This document shows positions 8,313-15,190 of a DNA stretch of 18,552 nucleotides, piece by piece. The notes beneath the pieces were generated by a model. That model made no database searches. It was not told the DNA's origin and worked only from the letters and a program-made list of their open reading frames with translations. The position numbers and the translations under genes are program-made. Location: the NCBI GenBank assembly GCA_015231685.1, contig JADGBA010000006.1, positions 5,181 through 23,732 of the forward strand, given 5' to 3'. Position 1 is the stretch's first letter, and the number at the start of each line of letters is the position of its first letter. This DNA is from Candidatus Omnitrophota bacterium (GTDB lineage Bacteria > Omnitrophota > Gorgyraeia > 2-02-FULL-51-18 > JAGOUK01).

Positions 8313-8993
8313 TTAATCCAACAAATCCTTCAAACGCGCCTGAATCCACTCCGAAATCGCCTCGATCTCTTCAGGGCACACCGCGTGACCCATCGGATAT
8401 TCCTGCCACTGGACCGAAAGCCCCAGGCTCTCCAGAAGCTCGCGCGAGCTCTCCCCGATATCAAAAGGCACCACCTCGTCGGACTTCCCGTGAGCCATGA
8501 ACACGGGCGTCTGCAGGCAGGCGTCGCGGCATTCGGAGAGCGCCTTTTTGGGAAGCATCACGTAGCAAGAGAGAGCGATGACGCCGGCCAGGGGCTCGGC
8601 AAGCCTGAGTCCGGTGTGGAGCGCCACCGCGCCGCCTTGGGAGAAGCCGGCCAGAAAGATCCGGTCCGCAGGGATACCGCGGGCGACCTCGCGGTCAATC
8701 AGCGCCAGGATCTCGCCTTCGGAATCCCTGAGACCCGGCTCGTCCTGATCACGCGACAAGTCCATATCAACAATGTCATACCATGCCCGCGTCGGCATCC
8801 CGCCGTTCACCCCGACGTTTCGGACGGGCGCATGAGGAAAAATAAACCGCACCGGCGTCTCGGCCGGAAGCTTGAGTTCGTCAATAATCGGCTCGAAGTC
8901 ATGTCCGTCCGCGCCCAGGCCGTGCAGCCAGATGACCGCGAAGCGCGGGTCCGCGCCGGTTTCCTTCTCTATCGTCTCCAGAAAATCCTGCAT
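8313..8993 (-). CDS. Alpha/beta-hydrolase carboxylesterase, phospholipase/acyl-thioesterase family
   Basis: This 226-residue protein belongs to the PF02230 family (carboxylesterase/acyl-protein thioesterase type), which hydrolyses short acyl esters or thioesters in the cytoplasm. Numbered from a GTG one codon earlier, it shows the oxyanion-hole motif HGLGADG (25-31), the nucleophile elbow GFSQGG with Ser119, Asp173 in HGKSDEVVP and His204 in MGHAVCP, so the catalytic triad is complete. PTRAWYDI (68-75) is also typical of the family. Length is normal for the family (about 210-230). I chose the ATG at 8993 because a GGAGG lies 4 bases ahead; the GTG at 8996 would abut that site. It follows the RND gene by 18 bases and is probably co-transcribed. 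The true substrate cannot be told from sequence. Confidence 0.92.
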   Translation of the reverse strand: MQDFLETIEKETGADPRFAVIWLHGLGADGHDFEPIIDELKLPAETPVRFIFPHAPVRNVGVNGGMPTRAWYDIVDMDLSRDQDEPGLRDSEGEILALIDREVARGIPADRIFLAGFSQGGAVALHTGLRLAEPLAGVIALSCYVMLPKKALSECRDACLQTPVFMAHGKSDEVVPFDIGESSRELLESLGLSVQWQEYPMGHAVCPEEIEAISEWIQARLKDLLD

Positions 8994-8997
8994 CACG

Positions 8998-9002
8998 CCT
9001 CC
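8998..9002 (-). promoter_or_regulatory. Ribosome binding site of the esterase gene
   Basis: GGAGG on the minus strand, 4 bases before the ATG at 8993, in the 18-base gap after the RND stop codon. Its spacing favours the ATG over the adjacent GTG. Confidence 0.6.
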
Positions 9003-9011
9003 ATTTGATTT

Positions 9012-12000
9012 TTAAGAAACCTTCGCCGGACGGGACAAAAATTCCACAACCAGCGCCGGGAAGAACACAAGCGTCAAAAGCGCCGAGAGCGACAAACCGA
9101 ACACCACCGACCACGCCAGACCCGCCCACACCGGATCCGAAGCGATCATGAGCGTACCGAGAACCGTTGTGAGCGACGTGAGCACAATGGGCCGCACGCG
9201 GATCTTGCACGCCTCAACGATCACCTCGTGATACGGCGCCTTCTTCTCGGCGCTGAGCTGCTGGATGTATTCCATCAGGATGATCGCGTTATTGACCACA
9301 ATCCCCGAGAGCGCGATGACACCGATCATGGACGTTGCCGAGAAATACACCCGGTCCAGAAGGAAGAGAAGCGCAAACCCCGGCATCACCCCGACCAAAG
9401 AAAGAGGAATCGTCCCGAGAATCAGAAGCGGCACAAGGTACGAATTGAACTGCACCACCATCACGAAGTAAATCAGAAGAACCGCCACCGCCATCGCCAG
9501 GCCCAGATCCCGGAACACCTCGAGCGTCAATTTCCACTCCCCTCCGAGCTCCACGCGCACCCGCTCCCCATTCTCAAACTGATACGTCGCCCCAAAAAGC
9601 GTCAGGCGTTCAAGCCGCGCCTCTGCCCCGTCCACCTTCGGACGATAACCTGCCAGGAGCATCAGGGCATCCATCGAGGCATAAGCGGCGCTGCGCCGCT
9701 CCATCTCACCGGAGATATACACCGCCTCCCGGCGGTTGTCGCCCAGAATAACCGGCTCGGCGGGAATTTCCCGCACCGTGAGGAACTTGAGCACCGGAAC
9801 GGAATTCCCGAGTTCATTGGTGAGATAAAAACGCCGCAACCCCTCGATCTTCTGCCGCAACGTCCGCGGGAATTTAAGCACGATGTACTCCTGTTCCAGA
9901 TTCCGCTCGTCGTGATACACGCCGATCCGTCCGCCGCGATAGAACACCTCGAGCGCCCTCGCGATGTGCGCTGTCGAGACCTTCGCCACCGCCGCCTTCT
10001 CACGGTCCACCTCGATGATGAACTGCGTCAACGGCTCAAGCATCGTCGTGTCGAGATCCACGAGCCCCCGAATCCCCGCGAGCTCCCCTTCCAGCTCCCT
10101 GGCGATCCGGCGGATGCGTCCGTCGTCGGTTCCCTTTACTTTCACCAGAAACGTCGCCTGCACCGGCGGCCCCGGCGGATCCTCGATGATCCCGAACGCC
10201 GCTCCCGGCACGGCCGCGAGCGCGTCGCGCACCACCGTACGGTACCGGATCGCGAGATCCTCGGACTTCGCGTCCCGTCCGTCCGGATGCGTGAGGTTCA
10301 GCCTCAGGGTCGCCTGATGAGTGCCCGCGCGCGATGAGGCGTCGCGGAACATGCCATTAAAGTCGAGAATCGGCGGCATTCCCGTGAAGACCTGCACGCT
10401 CGTCACTTCGGGGTCCTTCTCCAGACGCACGGCCGCATCCGCGGCCACCGCGCGCGTCTTCTCGGAACTCGTCCCGCGCGAGAGATCCATATAGACATAG
10501 ATCTGTTCGCGGTCCGCCTTCGGCAGCATACGGAAACGCACGAACCCCACCGCGGGGAACGCAACGGCCACAATCACAAGCGCCGCGCCGATCAGCAAAA
10601 ATGTCCTCCGGAATCCGGAAGAACGGATAATGCGGTTCATGAGCCCCTCATACACGCGCCCGGCCCTTCCCAGCACACGGGCAAACACGCGCATCACCCA
10701 CGGCTCGGTCCCGGCGGCATCTTTGGAGCAGAGAACGGAAGCCAAAAAAGGATTGAGCGTGTACGCCAGAACCAGGGCCACGCCCAAAGCCGCGGGCACG
10801 AAGAACGGGATAGGCCCCATGTACGGCCCCATCATGCCCGTCACGAAGGCCATCGGAATAAACGCCAGCACCGTCGTGAGGGTCGAGAGAAAAAGCGGTG
10901 ACCCGACCTCCGCGACCGCCTCGGCGATGACCACCGCGGAATCATCCCGCGGTCGGAGCTTCTTGTTGCGGACGATGTTTTCGACAACGACCGTGGCCGA
11001 ATCCACCAGAAGACCCAAGGAAAGAATCAGCGCGAAGAGCGTGATGCGGTTGATGGTGTATCCCCCGAGATACCCCAGTCCGAACACCGCCAGAAGCGTC
11101 AGCGGCACGCTCATCGCCACAATCAACGCCGCCCGCGCGTTCAAAAAAAGAAACAACACCGCGAACACGATCGCAACGGCCTGCGCCAGAGACATCGTGA
11201 GGCCGTGAATCTCTTCTGCGGCCACCCGGCCTTCGTTACGGAGAATCTGAGGGCGCACTCCCGTCAGATAAGCGGCGCGGGCGGAAAGCTCTTCAATCGT
11301 CGCCTCGAGCCGCCCGGAAACCCCGGCAATGTTCTCCCCCTTCTTCTTGGCAATACTCAAAAACACCGCGTTCTCGAGTCGCCGTCCCCCGGAGACAAAG
11401 TCCGTGAACGCTTCCTGCTCCGCCACGGATTCCGAGGTTTCGCCCAGACCCGCGACCTTCAGGCTGTAACTGATATTGGCCGCGATCACAAGATTACGGA
11501 TTTCTTCGACGCTATTGACGGTGCTGGAGAGCTCCACCGGATGATAGGTGTCCACGCCCTTCACCGGGCCGAGCTCACGAAGCACGCTCGTGCGGTCCAG
11601 CGCATCACTCACCTCACGGATGTCGGCCTTGGTCTCCAGAAGCTTCGCGGGATCAAGAACAACCGGGAACTCACGCTTCTGTCCGCCGACCACATCAATA
11701 ATGGAAATGCCGTCCACCATCTTGAGATCGTCCTTCAGCCGGAACGCGGCACGCCGGAGCTCCACGGATGTGAGCGAGTCCGAGAGAAGCGCCACGGTCA
11801 TGATCGGCAAATCCTCAGGATCGACGGCCTTGATATCAGGGTCCCTGGCCCCGACGGGCTTCAGGTCCAGATTGGAATCGATCTTCTGCCGCAAGCGGAT
11901 CATGCTCTTCTCGAGATCCTCACCCACAAAGAAGCGGACCTGCACGAAGGACGCCCCGCCGTGCACGGACCGGGAATAGACGTCCTCGACGCCGGGGATT

Positions 12001-12230
12001 TCCTTCAGGACATTTTCGAGGGGCTTGGTGACAAGCTCGTAGACTTCGCGGACCGTACTCCCGGGCGCGTCCACGCGGATCGAGAAGGCCGGCGCCACGA
12101 TGTCGGGATTGTACTGCTTGGGCGTAATACTAAAGGAAAGGATCCCCCACGCGGTGAGGGCAAAGAGAAGAATCGTCGAGAGCCTTTTGTTGCGGACAAA
12201 TTTAAGCGTGATCCGGCCGAAGATATTCAT
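9012..12230 (-). CDS. RND-family efflux transporter, AcrB-like inner-membrane permease
   Basis: A 1,072-residue resistance-nodulation-division permease, close to the usual 1,020-1,070. It has an N-terminal membrane helix (about 14-34), a first large periplasmic loop (PxxSIRVDAPGST, then REVYELVTKPLENVLKEIPGV), a transmembrane bundle (about 345-500), a second periplasmic loop and a C-terminal bundle. Such permeases drive export of drugs, lipids or metabolites using the proton gradient, normally with a periplasmic adaptor and a TolC-like channel. Neither partner is encoded in the window. In TM4 the usual Asp-Asp pair is Asp410-Ser411 (GLLVDSATVVVEN), and the TM10 position of AcrB Lys940 is Asn980 (GIVVNNAII). 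It lies 42 bases after the dehydrogenase gene and 18 before the esterase. No Shine-Dalgarno precedes the ATG. Substrate is unknown. Confidence 0.95.
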   Translation of the reverse strand: MNIFGRITLKFVRNKRLSTILLFALTAWGILSFSITPKQYNPDIVAPAFSIRVDAPGSTVREVYELVTKPLENVLKEIPGVEDVYSRSVHGGASFVQVRFFVGEDLEKSMIRLRQKIDSNLDLKPVGARDPDIKAVDPEDLPIMTVALLSDSLTSVELRRAAFRLKDDLKMVDGISIIDVVGGQKREFPVVLDPAKLLETKADIREVSDALDRTSVLRELGPVKGVDTYHPVELSSTVNSVEEIRNLVIAANISYSLKVAGLGETSESVAEQEAFTDFVSGGRRLENAVFLSIAKKKGENIAGVSGRLEATIEELSARAAYLTGVRPQILRNEGRVAAEEIHGLTMSLAQAVAIVFAVLFLFLNARAALIVAMSVPLTLLAVFGLGYLGGYTINRITLFALILSLGLLVDSATVVVENIVRNKKLRPRDDSAVVIAEAVAEVGSPLFLSTLTTVLAFIPMAFVTGMMGPYMGPIPFFVPAALGVALVLAYTLNPFLASVLCSKDAAGTEPWVMRVFARVLGRAGRVYEGLMNRIIRSSGFRRTFLLIGAALVIVAVAFPAVGFVRFRMLPKADREQIYVYMDLSRGTSSEKTRAVAADAAVRLEKDPEVTSVQVFTGMPPILDFNGMFRDASSRAGTHQATLRLNLTHPDGRDAKSEDLAIRYRTVVRDALAAVPGAAFGIIEDPPGPPVQATFLVKVKGTDDGRIRRIARELEGELAGIRGLVDLDTTMLEPLTQFIIEVDREKAAVAKVSTAHIARALEVFYRGGRIGVYHDERNLEQEYIVLKFPRTLRQKIEGLRRFYLTNELGNSVPVLKFLTVREIPAEPVILGDNRREAVYISGEMERRSAAYASMDALMLLAGYRPKVDGAEARLERLTLFGATYQFENGERVRVELGGEWKLTLEVFRDLGLAMAVAVLLIYFVMVVQFNSYLVPLLILGTIPLSLVGVMPGFALLFLLDRVYFSATSMIGVIALSGIVVNNAIILMEYIQQLSAEKKAPYHEVIVEACKIRVRPIVLTSLTTVLGTLMIASDPVWAGLAWSVVFGLSLSALLTLVFFPALVVEFLSRPAKVS

Positions 12231-12236
12231 TGGGTG

Positions 12237-12266
12237 ATTTTACAACAAAAACCCGTCCGATGCCTA
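12237..12266 (-). promoter_or_regulatory. Candidate promoter of the RND gene placing transcription start at the ATG
   Basis: In the 42-base gap after the dehydrogenase stop, TAAAAT (12242-12237) lies 6 bases before the ATG. TAGGCA, four of six matches to a -35, lies 18 bases further upstream. No Shine-Dalgarno is seen. If used, the transcript would be leaderless. Confidence 0.35.
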
Positions 12267-12272
12267 AACCGG

Positions 12273-13253
12273 CTAAGCCACACGGTTGCGGGACTTTCCG
12301 CCGAGAAACGCCGAGATGTTCCGGCCGATTTCATCCACGAGCCGGCGCCGGGCGGCAAGGCCCGCCCAGGCGATATGCGGGGTAAGGAGAAGCCGCGGCG
12401 CGCCCAGAAGCGGATGGCCCGCCGGAGGCGGCTCCGTGCTGAAAACGTCCGAGGCCGCCCCGCCTAGATGGCCGCTTTTGAGATGGCGGCAGACGGCCGC
12501 CTCGTCCCACAAGGGCCCGCGCGCCATATTAATAAGGAAGGCACCCTTTTTCATGCGCGAGATAAATTCTTCGCCGACCAGATGCCGCGTACTCTCCGTC
12601 AAGGGCGCGTGAATGGAGACCACGTCCGAGCGGCGGGCCAATTCCGCCAGGGACACCCGGGCCGGCCCGCGGCTGTCATGGCGCCCGTAGTGCCTCGAAG
12701 GCATCCGGGCGGCCAGAACCTTCATCCCCAGAAGTCGCGCCATCCGCGCCACACTGCGTCCGATCTGACCGTACCCGATAATGCCGAGCGTCCGGCCCTC
12801 AAGCTCCAGATACGGATAAAGCGGCAGGGTGAACATCTTCGCGCGCGGCCAGAGCCGCGGGGTCTTCTGCGCGTAATCCACAAGCCGCGTGTTCAGCGCC
12901 AGCATCATCGCCAGCGTCAACTCCGCGACAGAACGCGTCGAATATCCCGCCACATTGCACACCGCCACACCGCGCCGCCGGGCCTCGGCAAGGTCCACGT
13001 TGTTCGTCCCGGTCGCCGTCAGGGCCAGAAGCCTCAACTCCGGCGCGGCCGCGAACACCTCCCGGTCAAAGACACACTTGTTGGTGATGACAATCCCGGC
13101 ACCGCGAATGCGCTCCAGGAGAGTCTTCCTCCCGCGGGTGAGCGGATAGAGCCGCAGCTTTCCGTATTTCACCAGAACACTCAAATCCAGATCCCCGTAG
13201 TCCACCGTCGCGGCGTCCAGGAACACAATACGGGGTTTGTCTGTTTTTTGCAT
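12273..13253 (-). CDS. D-isomer-specific 2-hydroxyacid dehydrogenase, glycerate dehydrogenase/hydroxypyruvate reductase type
   Basis: A 326-residue cytoplasmic NAD(P)-dependent dehydrogenase that would reduce a 2-keto acid such as hydroxypyruvate or glyoxylate to the D-2-hydroxy acid. The Rossmann motif GYGQIG is at 160-165. The catalytic residues are Arg245 (NMARGPLWDE), Glu274 (DVFSTEPPPAGHPLL) and His293 (TPHIAWAG). The last two motifs are characteristic of the glycerate dehydrogenase (HprA-like) subfamily rather than PGDH or FDH. No acidic residue ends the second beta strand (VLAARMPSR, 179-187), where NAD-specific members carry Asp/Glu; an Arg is there instead, which suggests a preference for NADP. 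The exact substrate is not proven. It starts with ATG without a Shine-Dalgarno and diverges from dsbD-like; the RND and esterase genes follow downstream. Confidence 0.93.
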   Translation of the reverse strand: MQKTDKPRIVFLDAATVDYGDLDLSVLVKYGKLRLYPLTRGRKTLLERIRGAGIVITNKCVFDREVFAAAPELRLLALTATGTNNVDLAEARRRGVAVCNVAGYSTRSVAELTLAMMLALNTRLVDYAQKTPRLWPRAKMFTLPLYPYLELEGRTLGIIGYGQIGRSVARMARLLGMKVLAARMPSRHYGRHDSRGPARVSLAELARRSDVVSIHAPLTESTRHLVGEEFISRMKKGAFLINMARGPLWDEAAVCRHLKSGHLGGAASDVFSTEPPPAGHPLLGAPRLLLTPHIAWAGLAARRRLVDEIGRNISAFLGGKSRNRVA

Positions 13254-13260
13254 GAAACCA

Positions 13261-13269
13261 ATTCTATCA
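13261..13269 (-). promoter_or_regulatory. Extended -10 promoter of the dehydrogenase gene, probable leaderless start
   Basis: Reading TGATAGAAT on the minus strand, this has the TGn extension plus a five-of-six -10 hexamer. It ends 7 bases before the ATG at 13253, and no Shine-Dalgarno is present. No good -35 is seen. Confidence 0.45.
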
Positions 13270-13304
13270 GGGAACGCCCCCGGGAACTACTCCGCCGTCC
13301 GTCA

Positions 13305-13313
13305 TGTTAAAAT
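13305..13313 (+). promoter_or_regulatory. Extended -10 promoter of the dsbD-like gene, probable leaderless start
   Basis: TGTTAAAAT has the TGn extension plus TAAAAT and ends 6 bases before the ATG at 13320. No Shine-Dalgarno and no clear -35 are seen. It faces the dehydrogenase promoter across the 66-base divergent gap. Confidence 0.45.
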
Positions 13314-13319
13314 ATCAAG

Positions 13320-15167
13320 ATGAGACGCCTGGGGGTTTTTTTCTTCATAGGAATTTTGGGACTCGCCGCCTGCCTTCCGGCTCAAGCCGCGCTGCGCGAC
13401 ACCGCCCCCATTGAAGGGAAGCTCGTCTCCCAAACCACATCCATCCGTCCCGGCGAACCCTTCTGGGTGGGGCTCTATCTCATGCCGGAACCCGAATGGC
13501 ACACCTATTGGAAAGACCCCGGCGAGGCCGGGCTCGCGACCGAGATCAGCTGGACGCTGCCGGACGGCTTTACGGCGTCGCCAATTCGCTGGCCCCGGCC
13601 CGAAGCGCTCGAAGAAGCCGGGATCATGAGCTACGTCTATAAAGGTAATGTGCTTCTCCCCGTACTCATCACACCGCCGGCCGATCTCGAACCCGGCCGG
13701 AGCGTGCGCCTCGCGGCCAAAGCAAGCTGGCTTGGCTGCAAGGAAATCTGTCTGCCGGGCGGGGCATCCCTCGTGCTTGATCTGCCGGTACGCACGAACG
13801 CGCCGCAGATCGCCGTCGCATCAGGACCCCTTTTTGAGGAAGCCTTCCGGACCCTGGATCTTCCGCCGGTTCTTCCCTCGGCGCTCAATCTCGGCTGGGC
13901 GCTCGCCTTCGCCTTCGCGGGCGGACTCATCCTGAATCTGATGCCGTGTGTTTTTCCGGTGCTGTCGTTGAAGATCCTCTCCTTCGTGCATCAGTCGCAC
14001 GACGAGCCCGGCCGCATCCGCACCCACGGACTGGCGTTCTTCGCGGGGGTGATGATCTCCTTCTGGGCGCTGGCCGGGGCGCTTCTGGCGCTGAGGGCCG
14101 GCGGCGGGGCCCTGGGGTGGGGTTTTCAGCTCCAGTCGCCGGGATTCGTGCTGTTCCTCGCGGGACTTCTCTTCGTGGTCGCGCTGAACTTCCTCGGCGT
14201 CTTCGAAGTAGGCCTGGGCGCGACCGGCATCGGTGCGCGATGGGCTTCCTCCGGAGGTCTGGCCGGCTCCTTCGCCTCCGGCATTCTCGCCACCATTCTC
14301 GCAACCCCCTGCACGGCGCCTTTCATGGGTGCGGCGCTCGGATTCGCCCTGACCCAGACGGCGGTGCGCTCGTTCCTCATCTTCACCGCGCTGGGAATCG
14401 GCATGGCCGCGCCTTATGTGATGCTGTCCTTCTTTCCGGGGCTCCTCGCTTTCCTGCCGAAGCCCGGAGCGTGGATGGAACGTTTCAAGAAAATCATGAG
14501 CATTCCCGTTCTCTTCACCGTGGCATGGCTCGCCTGGGTTTTTACACGGCAGTCGGATGGTTCGGTGATCGCGGGGCTTGGTTTGTTTCTGGTGCTTTTG
14601 TGGGGTTCGGCCTTTTTTTGGGGGAAAAGCGGTTCATCCGCGAGGAACGCTTCATCCCGCAAAACGGCAGCCGTTGTCGCGGTGATTCTTCTGGCCGCCG
14701 CGGTGGCAACGGCAGGGCGGCTGGCCGCATCCGCCGGGTCCGCCGGGTCCGCCGGGTCCGCCATCGGGGAAGGCGCTTCCGCTTCTTCAGCCGAAGCAGT
14801 CTGGCGGCCTTATTCCCGTGAAGCCGTAGAAGCAGCACTCCTGTTGAACCGGCCCGTATTTATCGACTTCACCGCCGACTGGTGCCTCACGTGTCAGTTC
14901 AACAAGCTCACCACGCTCCATACGAACGCGGCGAACGCGCTCTTCGCGAAGTACGGCGTGGAACGGTTCAAGGCGGATTGGACGAACCGCGACGCGCGCA
15001 TCACGGAAGCGCTCGAGAGTTACGGCAGAAACGGTGTGCCGGTGTACGTCTGGTACCCCCGAGGCAAGACCTCGGAAGCCGAGCTTCTCCCCGAAATCCT
15101 CACTTCGGGAATCCTTCGCAAGGCGCTGGAAGAGGCGGGCGTGTCGGACAACGCTTCCGTCAGCTGA
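13320..15167 (+). CDS. dsbD: DsbD/ScsB-type thiol:disulfide interchange protein (protein-disulfide reductase)
   Basis: A 615-residue protein that passes reducing power from the cytoplasm through the inner membrane to periplasmic thiol proteins. It has an N-terminal signal (residues 1-23, with a possible lipobox LAAC at 15-18), then a DsbD-alpha/DsbC-like beta domain with Cys140 and Cys144 (WLGCKEICLPGG). An eight-helix-type membrane domain follows (about 190-470), with Cys210 (LNLMPCVFPVLSLK) and Cys331 (ATPCTAPFMGAALGFA). A C-terminal thioredoxin-like domain carries Cys522 and Cys525 (FTADWCLTCQFNK). All three cysteine pairs needed for the electron relay are present. The gamma domain is joined by a short Ala/Gly/Ser linker made from a 9-base tandem repeat. 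The overall layout is closest to ScsB/long DsbD proteins. It converges on the polyferredoxin gene with a 23-base gap. The gene symbol reflects family, not a proven orthologue. Confidence 0.93.
   Translation: MRRLGVFFFIGILGLAACLPAQAALRDTAPIEGKLVSQTTSIRPGEPFWVGLYLMPEPEWHTYWKDPGEAGLATEISWTLPDGFTASPIRWPRPEALEEAGIMSYVYKGNVLLPVLITPPADLEPGRSVRLAAKASWLGCKEICLPGGASLVLDLPVRTNAPQIAVASGPLFEEAFRTLDLPPVLPSALNLGWALAFAFAGGLILNLMPCVFPVLSLKILSFVHQSHDEPGRIRTHGLAFFAGVMISFWALAGALLALRAGGGALGWGFQLQSPGFVLFLAGLLFVVALNFLGVFEVGLGATGIGARWASSGGLAGSFASGILATILATPCTAPFMGAALGFALTQTAVRSFLIFTALGIGMAAPYVMLSFFPGLLAFLPKPGAWMERFKKIMSIPVLFTVAWLAWVFTRQSDGSVIAGLGLFLVLLWGSAFFWGKSGSSARNASSRKTAAVVAVILLAAAVATAGRLAASAGSAGSAGSAIGEGASASSAEAVWRPYSREAVEAALLLNRPVFIDFTADWCLTCQFNKLTTLHTNAANALFAKYGVERFKADWTNRDARITEALESYGRNGVPVYVWYPRGKTSEAELLPEILTSGILRKALEEAGVSDNASVS
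14730..14762 (+). repeat. 9-bp tandem repeat in the linker of dsbD-like
   Basis: Unit TCCGCCGGG occurs three full times plus a partial fourth, coding a Ser-Ala-Gly repeat (residues about 471-480) between the membrane domain and the thioredoxin domain. The unit is a multiple of three, so copy-number change would alter linker length without shifting the frame. Confidence 0.9.
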
Positions 15168-15170
15168 CGG
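15157..15170. other. 14-bp perfect palindrome at the dsbD-like stop codon
   Basis: CCGTCAGCTGACGG overlaps the last codons and TGA of dsbD-like, in the 23-base convergent gap before the polyferredoxin stop. It has no loop and no T-run, so it is not a standard terminator. Coincidence cannot be excluded. Confidence 0.6.
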
Positions 15171-15190
15171 GACTTATTCTTCGGCCTGAA

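Noticed and set aside
9228..12467. Plus-strand open frames antisense to the RND gene (for example 9228-10337 and 11205-12467)
   Set aside because: They are rich in Arg, His and Pro, match no family, and mirror a clear RND transporter on the other strand.
12468..13310. Plus-strand open frame antisense to the dehydrogenase
   Set aside because: No family features and Arg/His/Pro-rich; the minus-strand dehydrogenase has all its catalytic residues.
13946..14821. Second plus frame of 291 codons inside dsbD-like
   Set aside because: Arg/Gly-rich shifted reading of the DsbD-like gene; the main frame keeps all functional cysteines.
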